Source of the DNA: Pseudomonas sp. GM41(2012)
GTDB lineage: Bacteria; Pseudomonadota; Gammaproteobacteria; Pseudomonadales; Pseudomonadaceae
Assembly: GCF_000282315.2 (NCBI RefSeq)
Contig: NZ_AKJN02000006.1
Coordinates: 310,001 to 374,000, forward strand
Length of the DNA stretch: 64,000 nt
Direction: 5' to 3'
In this document: one piece after another, positions 54,970 through 63,819 of the stretch
Numbering within the stretch: position 1 is the stretch's first letter
How the letters are laid out: the number at the start of each line of letters is the position of its first letter
Position numbers and translations under genes: made by a program
The notes under the pieces: model-generated
Databases searched by the model: none
What the model was told of the DNA's origin: nothing
Seen by the model: the letters and a program-made list of their open reading frames with translations, nothing else

Positions 54970-56499
54970 ATGCTGCGTGAAAGCCTGGCGGCCGACCTGA
55001 TTGTCGAGTTGCCCAATGCTGTGCGGTTGCAACGATTGGTCCAGACCCTGCGCGAGTACTTCAACAGTGGCGCCGTGGGATTGCTGCGTCTGGATGACGA
55101 CAGCCTCAGGCCGGTCGCGACGGTGGGGCTGGTGCATGAAGCGTTGGGCCGCCGGTTTGTCATCGCCCAGCATCCGCGGCTGGCGGCGATCATGGCGTCG
55201 CGCGAACCCACCTGGTTCGAGCCTGACAGTCGCTTGCCGGATCCCTATGACGGCTTGCTCGACAATCACGCCGGCGAACCGATGCCAGTGCACGATTGCA
55301 TGGGCGTGAGCCTTTACGTGGAGGGGCGGATCTGGGGCGCGATCACCCTCGATGCGTTGCACGCCGGGACTTTCGACAGCCGTGCGCGGGAAGAACTCAA
55401 GCGCTGCACCTTGCAGATCGAAGCCGCCGTGCGAGTCACCCGGCTCGAGCAGGAAAACCGCAGCCTGCGCTTGTCCCGCAGCGATATTCAAGACGTGCGG
55501 CGGCCGGCTGATGAAGGCGAAATCCTCGGGCAGAGTGAGGTGCTGCACCAGTTGCTCAATGAACTGGACGTACTGGCCGATTCCGAGCTGCCGGTGTTGC
55601 TGCTGGGCGAGACCGGCGTTGGCAAAGAGTTGTTCGCAAGGCGCTTGCATCGTCTGTCGCGCCGCAGTCATAAGCCGCTGGTGCAGGTCAACTGCGCCGC
55701 CTTGCCGGAGTCTCTGGCAGAGAGTGAATTGTTCGGCCATGTCAAAGGCGCGTTTTCCGGCGCCACCAGTGACCGTGCCGGGCGTTTCGATGCGGCCAAC
55801 GGTGGCACGCTGTTTCTCGACGAAGTCGGTGAATTGCCGTTGGCCGTGCAAGCGAAGTTGCTGCGCACCCTGCAAAACGGCGAGATCCAGCGCCTCGGCG
55901 CCGACAAGCCGCTGCATGTCAATGTGCGAATCATCGCCGCGACCAACAGGCACCTGCCGGACAGCATCCGCGACGGCCTGTTTCGGGCCGATCTGTATCA
56001 CCGGCTCTCGGTGTACCCGGTGCCGATTCCACCGCTGCGCGAGCGCGGTAACGACGTGTTGATGCTGGCCGGGCATTTCCTTGAACTCAATCGGGCACGG
56101 CTCGGCCTGCGTGGTTTGCGTCTGTCGCCGGCGGCCGAGCGAGCGTTGCTGACGTACAGTTGGCCGGGCAACGTGCGCGAGCTGGAACATGTGATCAGCC
56201 GAGCCGCGTTGAAGCAACTCAGTCGCGGCACCAGTCGTACGCTGATCATGACCCTGGAGCCCGAGATTCTGGACCTCGACAGTGCCATGGGCGGGCAGGG
56301 CGCGGTCGCCGAAAGTCCCCTGGACGTTGCGGCTGATGAGCCGTTCCAGCCCCTGGGTGAAGCGGTTGACGATTACCAGCGCAAGAAAATCCTCCAGGCC
56401 TTGAGCCTGTCCGGGGAAAACTGGGCCAGCGCTGCGCGGATTCTGGAAGTCGATCCCAGCAACCTGCACAAACTGGCTCGGCGTCTGCGTCTCAAATAA
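54970..56499 (+). CDS. norR: NorR, NO-responsive sigma-54-dependent activator
   Basis: 509 residues: an N-terminal GAF domain (about 1-170) that in NorR binds NO at a non-haem iron, with Cys110 and Asp128 as candidate ligands; an AAA+ domain (190-420) with Walker A GETGVGKE (213-220); and a C-terminal Fis-type helix-turn-helix (NWASAARILEVDPSNLHKLA). The sigma-54 contact loop reads GAFSGA (260-265) instead of GAFTGA. The divergent partner is ytfE. It should activate it from the GGT-N7-ACC sites between the genes. Confidence 0.92.
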   Translation: MLRESLAADLIVELPNAVRLQRLVQTLREYFNSGAVGLLRLDDDSLRPVATVGLVHEALGRRFVIAQHPRLAAIMASREPTWFEPDSRLPDPYDGLLDNHAGEPMPVHDCMGVSLYVEGRIWGAITLDALHAGTFDSRAREELKRCTLQIEAAVRVTRLEQENRSLRLSRSDIQDVRRPADEGEILGQSEVLHQLLNELDVLADSELPVLLLGETGVGKELFARRLHRLSRRSHKPLVQVNCAALPESLAESELFGHVKGAFSGATSDRAGRFDAANGGTLFLDEVGELPLAVQAKLLRTLQNGEIQRLGADKPLHVNVRIIAATNRHLPDSIRDGLFRADLYHRLSVYPVPIPPLRERGNDVLMLAGHFLELNRARLGLRGLRLSPAAERALLTYSWPGNVRELEHVISRAALKQLSRGTSRTLIMTLEPEILDLDSAMGGQGAVAESPLDVAADEPFQPLGEAVDDYQRKKILQALSLSGENWASAARILEVDPSNLHKLARRLRLK

Positions 56500-56571
56500 G
56501 GTTGATGGTGGTCAAGGTGGTCTTGCGCAGTGCATTGCACACTGGGCAGAACCTTTTTGGAGATCACCGTC

Positions 56572-57219
56572 ATGCCCCTTTCCCTGGCCCAGATGCGCCG
56601 CAACTACACCCTTTTTGGCCTGCAAGACGACTCGGCGCTGGACGACCCGATGGCGATGTTCCGGCAATGGCTGCAACTGGCCCGCGACACCGAGCGTGCG
56701 CCTGTCGAAGCCAACAGCATGGTGTTGGCGACGGTCGACAGTGAAGGGCGCCCGCACTGCCGGGTCCTGCTGCTCAAGGGTTTGAGCGATGAAGGCTTCA
56801 CCTTTTTCGGTAATTACCAGAGCGACAAAGGCCAGCAACTGGCCGCCAACCCGCATGCTGCCATGACCTTTTTCTGGCCGGGGCTGGAGCGTCAGGTGCG
56901 TATCGAAGGCCAGGTCTCCAGGCTCGACCCGACGCTGTCGGATGCGTACTTCGATTCCCGCTCACAGGACAGTCGCCTGGGCGCCTGGGCTTCACCGCAA
57001 AGCCGGCCGTTGGCCAATCGGGCCGAGCTTGAATCGCTGTTGCTGCAAACCACCCAACGTTTTGCCGGCAAGACCGTGCCGCGGCCTGAACATTGGGGCG
57101 GCTACTGCTTGCGCCCTGAGCGTCTGGAGTTCTGGCAGGGCCGTGCCGACCGCTTGCATGACCGTCTTGATTACCGGTTGCGCGATGGCGCATGGCAACG
57201 CAACCGCCTGGCGCCTTGA
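56572..57219 (+). CDS. pdxH: Pyridoxamine 5'-phosphate oxidase
   Basis: 215 residues from ATG 56572 with a TTGGAG site. The FMN-binding split-barrel has [34 protein letters not shown] and [16 protein letters not shown], with the C-terminal dimerisation part [20 protein letters not shown]. It oxidises pyridoxine or pyridoxamine phosphate to pyridoxal phosphate using FMN and O2. It follows norR on the same strand but has its own leader, and no functional link to denitrification is evident. Confidence 0.95.
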   Translation: MPLSLAQMRRNYTLFGLQDDSALDDPMAMFRQWLQLARDTERAPVEANSMVLATVDSEGRPHCRVLLLKGLSDEGFTFFGNYQSDKGQQLAANPHAAMTFFWPGLERQVRIEGQVSRLDPTLSDAYFDSRSQDSRLGAWASPQSRPLANRAELESLLLQTTQRFAGKTVPRPEHWGGYCLRPERLEFWQGRADRLHDRLDYRLRDGAWQRNRLAP

Positions 57220-57255
57220 GATCCGTTGCGCAAAACATGCAGCAATGAAGAACCA

Positions 57256-57345
57256 TGTGGGAGCGAGCCTGCTCGCGATAGCGGTGGGTCAGTCGACATC
57301 AATGTTGCCTGACACACCGCCTTCGCGAGCAAGCCCGCTCCCACA
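57256..57345. repeat. REP pair after pdxH
   Basis: TGTGGGAGCGAGCCTGCTCGCG and the inverse CGCGAGCAAGCCCGCTCCCACA at the ends give a long hairpin. It lies 37 bases past the pdxH stop and can separate pdxH from the moaB transcript. Confidence 0.88.
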
Positions 57346-57377
57346 GGTTTTTGTGTGGTCTACACATTCTCCTTATG

Positions 57378-57420
57378 TCCCCGTGGAGGTACCTCCTTGG
57401 AGGAATAGGCTCACCGGGGA
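57378..57420 (+). promoter_or_regulatory. Structured leader upstream of moaB
   Basis: A perfect palindrome GGAGGTACCTCC (57385-57396) followed by TTGGAGGAATAGG is enclosed by TCCCCG (57378-57383) and CGGGGA (57415-57420), which pair. It lies 50 bases before the moaB start. It could be a cis-acting RNA of a Moco gene or an operator. I do not see a clear match to the known Moco riboswitch. Confidence 0.35.
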
Positions 57421-57469
57421 TTCCGGTTCAGGCTTTATCCCATACCCTCATTCACGGGAAGGCTTGGAT

Positions 57470-58024
57470 ATGGCCCATCTGGCGCAACGCACGTTTGAAC
57501 CCCTGAACATCGCCGTGCTGACCATCAGCGATACGCGCACCTTTGACACCGACACCTCGGGGCAGACCCTGACGGATTTGCTGCAAACGGCCGGGCATGT
57601 ATTGATCGACCGTGACCTGGTCAAGGACGACATTTATCAGATCCGCGCCAAGGTCTCTCACTGGATCGCCGACCCTCAGGTTCAAGTGATACTGATGACC
57701 GGTGGCACCGGCTTCACCGCGCGTGACAACACACCGCAAGCGGTTTTGCCGTTGCTGGACAAACACGTGGAAGGCTTCGGTGAACTGTTCCGTCAGGTGT
57801 CCCTGGCGGAAATCGGCATGTCCAGCCTGCAGTCACGGGCACTGGCCGGGATGAGCAACGGCGTGCTGGTGTGCTGCGTTCCGGGTTCGCCCGGCGCGTG
57901 TCGAACTGCCTGGAACCAGATCCTGGTCGAACAATTGGACAGCCGCACCGGCCCGTGCAATTTCGCCCCGCATTTGAAGCCGCAAGGGCAACAGGTCATC
58001 GACGCTTGCGAGACACGCTCATGA
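57470..58024 (+). CDS. moaB: Molybdenum cofactor biosynthesis protein B
   Basis: 184 residues from ATG 57470, with GGGAAGG upstream; the long frame reaching back into pdxH is rejected. MoaB/Mog fold motifs are NIAVLTISDTRTFDTDTSGQ, MTGGTGFTARDNTPQ and VCCVPGSPGACRTAW. It adenylylates molybdopterin before Mo insertion (or acts in its place). It overlaps moeA by 4 bases. The pair supplies Moco for nitrate reductase, consistent with narL at the window edge. Confidence 0.93.
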   Translation: MAHLAQRTFEPLNIAVLTISDTRTFDTDTSGQTLTDLLQTAGHVLIDRDLVKDDIYQIRAKVSHWIADPQVQVILMTGGTGFTARDNTPQAVLPLLDKHVEGFGELFRQVSLAEIGMSSLQSRALAGMSNGVLVCCVPGSPGACRTAWNQILVEQLDSRTGPCNFAPHLKPQGQQVIDACETRS

Positions 58025-59256
58025 CCGGCCGGGTGTGTGACCTCGGCCACCTGATGCCAGTGGACGAGGCCATCAGCCGTTTGCTGGACCAGGCACCGCC
58101 GCCGCCCCTGGCGCAAAAGATCGGTCTGGATCAAGCCTTGGGTCGGGTGCTGGCGGCGGACATTCATTCCCCGGTCAACCTGCCGGCCTGGGACAACAGT
58201 GCCATGGACGGTTACGCCCTCAGGGCCGCTGACCTGCCACCGGACGGCGGCTGTTTGTCGATTGGCGGGCGAATTGCGGCGGGTGATCCGGCGTGTTCGC
58301 CGTTGCTCGCGCAGCAGGCGGTACAGATTTTTACCGGCGCACCATTGCCGCCGGGTGCCGACACGGTGGTGCCGCAGGAGCGTTGCCGGATCGATGGCGA
58401 GCGCGTCTGGTTTCCGCCCGTAAACGCTGGCGATCACGTGCGCAAAGAGGGCGAGGAGGTTCGCCGGGGAGACCTGTTGCTCCAGGCTGGTAAACGTCTG
58501 CGTGCGCAAGAAGTGGGGTTGCTGGCCGGCGCTGGCATTGCACGGGTCGAGGTCTACCGCCCGTTGCAAGTGTGCTTGCTCAGCAGCGGCAATGAACTGC
58601 GTGAGCCCGGCGACTCGTTGGCGCCGGGGCAGATTTACAACAGCAACCGTTACTGCCTCGCGGCGTTGTTGAGCGGTTGGGGCGTCGAGGTGCATGACTA
58701 TGGCGTCATGGCAGATGAGTTGGCGGCCAGCCGGCATGCCTTGAGCCTGGCGTCTTCGGAATGCGACCTGCTGTTGAGTTCTGGCGGCGTCTCGGTCGGT
58801 GAGGAAGATCACCTCAAACAGGCCATCGAGGAACTCGGCAGCCTGGACTTCTGGCGGTTGGCGATTCAGCCGGGTAAACCGCTGGCCTTCGGCGAAGTGG
58901 CCGGCAAACCCTGGATCGGCATGCCGGGCAACCCTTCGGCGGCGCTGATTACCGCGTTGGTGGTGGTGCGTCCGTTCCTGCTCAGGGCCCAGGGCGTGAA
59001 AGACGTGTTGCCGGTGCCAATGGCCGTGCCCGCCGGGTTCGACTGGTTGCAGCGCAACAAGCGTCGGCAGTACCTGCGGGCACGGCTGACGCCGGGTGCT
59101 GACGGCCAGTTGAGCGTGGAGCTACACCCTCAGCAAAGCTCGGCGATGTTGACCGCCGCATGTTGGGCCGATGGGCTGGCGGTGATCGAGTGCGAGCAGC
59201 AAGTGCTCAAGCACGACAACGTGATGTTCCTGTCCTTCGCCGACCTGATGCATTGA
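58021..59256 (+). CDS. moeA: Molybdopterin molybdenumtransferase
   Basis: 411 residues from ATG 58021. MoeA features are LPAWDNSAMDGYAL, FTGAPLPPGADTVVPQE, the LLSSGNEL motif, LLSSGGVSVGEEDHL and GMPGNPSAALIT. It inserts molybdate into adenylylated molybdopterin in the cytosol. It is coupled to moaB by ATGA. The ubiUVT operon begins 77 bases later with its own ANR box. Confidence 0.95.
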   Translation: MTGRVCDLGHLMPVDEAISRLLDQAPPPPLAQKIGLDQALGRVLAADIHSPVNLPAWDNSAMDGYALRAADLPPDGGCLSIGGRIAAGDPACSPLLAQQAVQIFTGAPLPPGADTVVPQERCRIDGERVWFPPVNAGDHVRKEGEEVRRGDLLLQAGKRLRAQEVGLLAGAGIARVEVYRPLQVCLLSSGNELREPGDSLAPGQIYNSNRYCLAALLSGWGVEVHDYGVMADELAASRHALSLASSECDLLLSSGGVSVGEEDHLKQAIEELGSLDFWRLAIQPGKPLAFGEVAGKPWIGMPGNPSAALITALVVVRPFLLRAQGVKDVLPVPMAVPAGFDWLQRNKRRQYLRARLTPGADGQLSVELHPQQSSAMLTAACWADGLAVIECEQQVLKHDNVMFLSFADLMH

Positions 59257-59262
59257 TCGCAA

Positions 59263-59303
59263 TTGATTGCCGTCAAGGCTCTGCCTGCCGGTCTCGCTAG
59301 ACT
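59263..59303 (+). promoter_or_regulatory. ubiUVT promoter with ANR box and -10 element
   Basis: TTGAT-TGCC-GTCAA (59263-59276) fits TTGAY-N4-RTCAA, and TAGACT (59298-59303) is a -10 element at the class II distance. The start would be near 59311, 22 bases before ubiU. Anaerobic control by ANR suits an oxygen-independent ubiquinone pathway. Confidence 0.82.
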
Positions 59304-59332
59304 GGCAGCGCGTTTTTCCATGAGGATTACCC

Positions 59333-60328
59333 ATGCAACTGGTCTGCCCGGCAGGCAACCTGCCTGCGCTAAAAGCGGCGGTACGCGAAGGTGCCGATGC
59401 CGTTTATGTCGGTTTTCGCGATGACACCAATGCCCGGCATTTCGCGGGGCTGAACATGGACGACAAACAGTTCGACGCGGCGGTCGCTCACATCCGCCAG
59501 CATCAACGCAAACTCTACGTCGCGGTCAACACCTACCCGCAACCCAAGGGCTGGGAACGCTGGCAGCGGGCGGTCGATCGTGCCGCCGATTTCGGCGTGG
59601 ATGCGCTGATCGCCGCCGACCCCGGCGTGCTCAACTACGCCAGCCAGCGCCATCCGAGATTGGCGTTGCACCTGTCGGTCCAGGGCTCGGCAACCCATGC
59701 CGCGGCGCTGGAGTTTTATGCGCAGCGCTACGGCATTCGTCGCGCGGTACTGCCTCGGGTGTTGTCGTTGGCGCAGGTGCGCCAGGTCGCCGCGAGCAGC
59801 CCGGTGCCAATCGAAGTCTTTGGTTTCGGCAGCTTGTGCATCATGGCCGAAGGGCGTTGCCACCTGTCTTCCTACATCACCGGCGAGTCGCCGAACCTGT
59901 GCGGCGTTTGCTCACCGGCCAAAGCGGTGCGCTGGAGCGAAGACGCCGACGGCTTGAGCGCACGGCTCAGTGAAGTGCTGATCGACCGTTACACCCCCGA
60001 AGAACCCGCCGGTTACCCGACCTTATGCAAAGGCCGTTTCCTGGTCGGCGGCAAACGTTTTCATGCGCTGGAAGAACCCACCAGCCTCGACACCCTGGAC
60101 TTGCTGCCGGAATTGACGGCCATCGGCGTTGAGGCGGTCAAAATCGAGGGCCGGCAACGCAGCCCGGCCTATGTCGAACAAGTCACCCGTGTCTGGCGCG
60201 CGGCACTGGATGCCCATCGTGGCTCGCCGGGCAGTTTTCGGGTCAAGGAGGAATGGCGTCGGGTGCTGGCCGGTTTGTCCGAAGGCAGCCAGACCACCCT
60301 GGGTGCTTATCATCGATCATGGCAATGA
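59333..60328 (+). CDS. ubiU: UbiU, O2-independent ubiquinone hydroxylation protein (U32 family)
   Basis: 331 residues of the peptidase U32 family. The four cluster cysteines known for UbiU are all present at Cys169, Cys176 (SLCIMAEGRCHLSS), Cys193 (LCGVCSPAK) and Cys232 (LCKGRF). With UbiV it forms an iron-sulfur heterodimer that hydroxylates the ubiquinone ring using prephenate instead of O2. It is the first gene of ubiUVT, under an ANR box, and allows ubiquinone synthesis during denitrification. Confidence 0.94.
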   Translation: MQLVCPAGNLPALKAAVREGADAVYVGFRDDTNARHFAGLNMDDKQFDAAVAHIRQHQRKLYVAVNTYPQPKGWERWQRAVDRAADFGVDALIAADPGVLNYASQRHPRLALHLSVQGSATHAAALEFYAQRYGIRRAVLPRVLSLAQVRQVAASSPVPIEVFGFGSLCIMAEGRCHLSSYITGESPNLCGVCSPAKAVRWSEDADGLSARLSEVLIDRYTPEEPAGYPTLCKGRFLVGGKRFHALEEPTSLDTLDLLPELTAIGVEAVKIEGRQRSPAYVEQVTRVWRAALDAHRGSPGSFRVKEEWRRVLAGLSEGSQTTLGAYHRSWQ

Positions 60329-60338
60329 GGGAGGCGAC

Positions 60339-61229
60339 ATGAAGCTCAGCCTTGGACCGGTCCTGTTTTATTGGGACAAAGAGCAACTCAGCAACTTTTA
60401 CGCCGAGATGTCGGCCTTGCCCCTGGATGTGATTTACCTGGGGGAAACCGTGTGTTGGAAACGCCGGGCCTTTTCACTGGATCAATGGCTGGGGCTGGGG
60501 CGTGAGTTGCAGGAATGCAGCCAGGCGCAATTGGTGATCTCCAGCCTGACGCTGATCGAAGCGGCCTCCGAACTCTCCAGCCTTCGCCGGCTGTGCGACA
60601 ACGGCCAACTGTTGGTGGAAGCCAACGACATGGGCGCGGTGCAGTTTCTGGCCGAGCGCAAGTTGCCGTTCGTGGGCGGCCCGGCGTTGAATGTGTACAA
60701 CGGTCATACGCTCGCGCAACTGCTGGACTGCGGAATGACCCGTTGGGTGCCGCCCGTGGAATGCTCGGCGGCGCTGATTGGCGATGTGCTCGATCAAGTG
60801 CGCGAACTGGGCCGTGAGGTGCCGGAAGTCGAGATCTTTGCTTATGGGCATTTGCCGTTGGCCTATTCCGCACGCTGCTTCACGGCGCGGGCGGAAAACC
60901 TGCCCAAGGACGACTGCCGGTTTTGCTGCCTCAACTACCCCGACGGCTTGCCGTTGACCAGTCAGGAAGGGCAGGCGCTGTTCACCATTAACGGTATTCA
61001 AACGATGTCAGCGGAGGTGACCAATCTGTTGGCGGATTACACCGGGCTGGTGGCCTGTGGCGCCGATCTGTTGCGTCTGAGCCCTCGCGCTCAGGACATG
61101 GCCGAGGTGATCGCGGCGTATCAACGGGTTCGTCTGGGCGAGACTCCGCCGCTGTTCGTCGACGGTTGCAATGGCTACTGGCATGGCCAGGCCGGCATGT
61201 TACGTGTCGAGGAGGTTGGCCTGTGTTGA
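60339..61229 (+). CDS. ubiV: UbiV, O2-independent ubiquinone hydroxylation protein (U32 family)
   Basis: 296 residues from ATG 60339, with GGGAGGC upstream. It has the four UbiV cluster cysteines: Cys39 (GETVCWKRR), Cys180 (YSARCFTAR), Cys193 and Cys197 (DDCRFCCLNY). It is the partner of UbiU in the cytosolic [4Fe-4S] heterodimer for oxygen-independent ring hydroxylation. The stop overlaps the ubiT start. Confidence 0.94.
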   Translation: MKLSLGPVLFYWDKEQLSNFYAEMSALPLDVIYLGETVCWKRRAFSLDQWLGLGRELQECSQAQLVISSLTLIEAASELSSLRRLCDNGQLLVEANDMGAVQFLAERKLPFVGGPALNVYNGHTLAQLLDCGMTRWVPPVECSAALIGDVLDQVRELGREVPEVEIFAYGHLPLAYSARCFTARAENLPKDDCRFCCLNYPDGLPLTSQEGQALFTINGIQTMSAEVTNLLADYTGLVACGADLLRLSPRAQDMAEVIAAYQRVRLGETPPLFVDGCNGYWHGQAGMLRVEEVGLC

Positions 61230-61693
61230 ATCGTAAAAAGTGGTTGTTGAAAGGTGCCGACCGGTTGTTGCCGTTGGTGCGCCGGGTACCCTTTGCCGTG
61301 CAGCGCCTGGCGTTGCAGCAGGCGCTCAATCGTTGCCTCGCCGGGCCGTTACGCGATGGCGAGTTTGAAGTGTTGCGTGGGCGTTGGTTGTGCTTGCGGA
61401 TTCCGGACCTGGGGTTGTCGTGGTTCCTGACGCTGAACCGTGAAGGGTTGCGGATTGCTGAACGCGCTACGGCGCATGTGACCATCAGCGGTAACTGGCG
61501 CGAGTTTTTGTTGTTGGCGAGTCGCCAGGAAGATCCGGATACGTTGTTCTTTCGCCGGCGTTTGGTGATTGAGGGTGATACGGAGTTGGGGTTGGCGTTG
61601 AAGAACCTGATCGACAGCCTCGATCCTGACGTGTTGCCAGTCTGGCTTTGGCGCAACCTTGAGCGGGCGGGGAAGGGCTTGGCGGCGCAGTAG
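61223..61693 (+). CDS. ubiT: UbiT, SCP2-domain ubiquinone biosynthesis accessory protein
   Basis: 156 residues from GTG 61223 (a TTG at 61226 is the alternative), with GGAGG upstream and a 7-base overlap with ubiV. It has a short basic N-terminal helix and an SCP2 sterol-carrier-like domain (GLSWFLTLNREGLRIAE, HVTISGNWREFLLLASRQED, FFRRRLVIEGDTELGL). UbiT binds prenyl lipid intermediates and is needed for anaerobic ubiquinone synthesis with UbiU and UbiV. Confidence 0.9.
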   Translation: MLNRKKWLLKGADRLLPLVRRVPFAVQRLALQQALNRCLAGPLRDGEFEVLRGRWLCLRIPDLGLSWFLTLNREGLRIAERATAHVTISGNWREFLLLASRQEDPDTLFFRRRLVIEGDTELGLALKNLIDSLDPDVLPVWLWRNLERAGKGLAAQ

Positions 61694-61715
61694 AACTTGC
61701 GAACGCCGATTAAAA

Positions 61716-61740
61716 TGTGGGAGCGGGCTTGCTCGCGAAG
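61716..61740. repeat. Single REP sequence after ubiT
   Basis: TGTGGGAGCGGGCTTGCTCGCGAAG, one unit without an inverse partner nearby, 22 bases past the ubiT stop. Confidence 0.75.
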
Positions 61741-61772
61741 GCTGTGTGTCGGGCGACCGATTTTTAGATGGT

Positions 61773-62545
61773 GTACATATCCGTTTCTTCGGTAACGGCT
61801 ACTTATGGTTCCGCCCTTACGGCGGGTCACTTGGAAAAGCGCCAAGTAACCAAACGCTTTCGCCCCTGACGTCCGGTGCCTCGCCTAGGCTCGGCATGCC
61901 CTCGCTCCGGTCCTGCTCCGTGGGCCCGCCGCCATCGGCCATCCATGGCCGGGGGCGGCTACCGCGGCATCCTTGCCGCGGTGCCCACTGCGCAGAACCT
62001 GCGCTCGGCCTTCCGACGGGGCAGATCAAGATCAAAAGCAAGATCAAAAGCCAAAACGAGGCGGCCTGATAGCCGACCTGATGTCTGTCATGGTCATCGG
62101 CGGTGGACACCTATGTCATGCCCGCCAAAAATCCAACTGTGGGAGCGAGCCTGCTCGCGAAGGCGGACGTACATTCAACATTGATGTCGACTGACAGGGC
62201 CTCATCGCGAGCAGGCTCGCTCCCACAGGGGGAATGCGTACGCTTGAAGAGACAGGCCGGCCGGTAGGCCGCCTCGCGGTGCTTTTGCGGTACTCGCCAC
62301 CTCGGGAGGCCGAGTGGAGGTTCTGCGCAGTGGGCAACCCGGCATGGATGCCGGGTTAGCCGCCCCCGGCCATGGATGGCCGATGGCGGCGGGCCCACGG
62401 AGCAGGACCGGAGCGAGGGCATGCCGAGCCACAGCGAGGCACCGAACGACAGGGGCAAGAGCCCTTGGTTACTTGGGGCTTTTCCAAGTGACTCGCTGTA
62501 AAAGCGAAACCAATAGAAGCCGTTACCGTAGGAATGGATATGTAC
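61773..62545. repeat. Long intergenic inverted-repeat element, copy 4
   Basis: It begins GTACATATCCGTTTCTTCGG and ends with the inverse ATGGATATGTAC, the best-kept ends of the four copies. Both arms of about 280 bases and both hairpin subtypes are present. A REP pair (62139-62227) is at the centre, next to a different spacer than in copies 1 and 2. It fills the 929-base gap between ubiT and the DGC gene, and I see no gene in that gap. Confidence 0.85.
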
Positions 62546-62579
62546 TCCGACCAAAATTATAGGTCAGCGGTTAGTCCGC

Positions 62580-62605
62580 CATCGCGAGCAGGCTCGCTCC
62601 CACAT
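62580..62605. repeat. Single REP sequence before the DGC gene end
   Basis: CATCGCGAGCAGGCTCGCTCCCACAT, one REP unit 17 bases beyond the 3' end of the minus-strand DGC gene, placed to stabilise or end its mRNA. Confidence 0.75.
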
Positions 62606-62622
62606 TAGGTTTTTGTCGTTCT

Positions 62623-63021
62623 TCAGGCCATCGTTTCCTGCCGACTTTCATGCTGCCGAGCATCACTCGCAATCAGTTGCCTGATCTGTTCAAACAACTC
62701 ATCACTCTCTGCCTCAGTGCAATCCTCGCCGTAACGCTTACGCAACCCATAATGGCTAAGAATCAAATGCACATCAGCATGCAGACCATGCTGCTTCAGG
62801 CAATTTTCAACACATTGCAACGGACACCCATCCAGCGCAAAAATCCGCCGTCCCGAGCGTGCCTTGTTGACCAGTGCCGCCACATGCCCGCCGACCCCGA
62901 CGATGCAGGACATTTCCGCCAGGCCGCTGCGATCCAGCCGCACGGCCAGGGTGTTGGCCAGTTGGGCGACGTTGGAGCAGCCTGAACAGGAGTAAATCAG
63001 AGGCAAGGTTGAACGGGACAT
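62623..63021 (-). CDS. Putative zinc-binding protein, DGC domain
   Basis: 132 residues from ATG 63019-63021 (MSRSTLPLIYSCSGCSNVAQ); the upstream open frame lacks family features. Conserved cysteines are in YSCSGCSN, LAEMSCIVGVGGH, FALDGCPLQCVENCL, which is the DGC family pattern (Asp-Gly-Cys) thought to bind zinc or another metal. The function is unknown. It lies 75 bases downstream of the DNR-type regulator on the same strand, an arrangement that suggests a shared anaerobic regulon. Confidence 0.78.
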   Translation of the reverse strand: MSRSTLPLIYSCSGCSNVAQLANTLAVRLDRSGLAEMSCIVGVGGHVAALVNKARSGRRIFALDGCPLQCVENCLKQHGLHADVHLILSHYGLRKRYGEDCTEAESDELFEQIRQLIASDARQHESRQETMA

Positions 63022-63095
63022 GAGCGCTCTCCATGGATGGACTTCTTCAGTGTGCAAGGCCGGCGGCATTGCGCATTGACTGCGGTCAATTCCGT

Positions 63096-63770
63096 CTATT
63101 GGAAAGCCGCGAGATCCTCTTCGGCGAGGATGCTGATGTTGCGCCGTTCCATGGCGATCAGGCCGCCGTCCACCAGGCGGTGCAAAATCCGCGAAAAGGT
63201 TTCCGGCTGGATACCCAGCTTCGAAGCCACCAGGCGTTTGGACACCTGCAACACAATCAAGCCGCTGACCGGGTTGCGTTCCTGGAACAGAAAATTGATC
63301 ACCCGACGGCTCGCACTGGCCATGGTCAAGGTGTCGATGTCGCGCAGACGCAGATGCAAGTGAACACTCATACTCGCGAGGATCGCCAGGCAGACTTTCG
63401 GCTGGTCCTCCAGGGCGTTGCGGTAATGGCTGCCCTCGATACTCACCAGCACGCTGTCCTTCAACGCCGTGGCGCTGACCGGGTAGAGACGGGCCTGGCT
63501 GAACAGCAACGCTTCGGCAAAGGTCTGGCCCGGCTGAATGATCTCCACCAGGTTTTCCTGACCTTCGCCGGTCAGCCGGTACAACTTGATCTGGCCGCTG
63601 ACCAGCAGGAAAAAACGCTTGGCCGGATCGCCTTGGTGCATGAGTGTGCTGTGACAGGCCAGGCGTTTGAGCATCGCCAGGCCGCAGACTTCCTCGAAGA
63701 TTTTCTCCGGTAACTGGCTGAACAGATGGTGACGACGCAACGTTAAAACGATGGAAGGGTGGGTCAGCAT
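63096..63770 (-). CDS. Second Crp/Fnr-family regulator of DNR type
   Basis: 224 residues with the same layout as DNR at 51151-51834: an effector domain (LMHQGDPAKRFFLLVSGQIKL), a dimer helix (LRDIDTLTMASASRRVINFL) and a recognition helix GIQPETFSRILHRL. There are no N-terminal cluster cysteines, so it is not ANR. The identical QPETFSRI helix predicts the same TTGAT-N4-ATCAA targets. It is next to narL, where many pseudomonads keep a dnr-like gene by the nitrate respiration genes. The ligand may be NO; this is inference. Confidence 0.88.
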   Translation of the reverse strand: MLTHPSIVLTLRRHHLFSQLPEKIFEEVCGLAMLKRLACHSTLMHQGDPAKRFFLLVSGQIKLYRLTGEGQENLVEIIQPGQTFAEALLFSQARLYPVSATALKDSVLVSIEGSHYRNALEDQPKVCLAILASMSVHLHLRLRDIDTLTMASASRRVINFLFQERNPVSGLIVLQVSKRLVASKLGIQPETFSRILHRLVDGGLIAMERRNISILAEEDLAAFQ

Positions 63771-63819
63771 GGCGTACCTCCGCTGACGCTCATAGTAGAG
63801 AGCGCCGGCCCGATGACCT

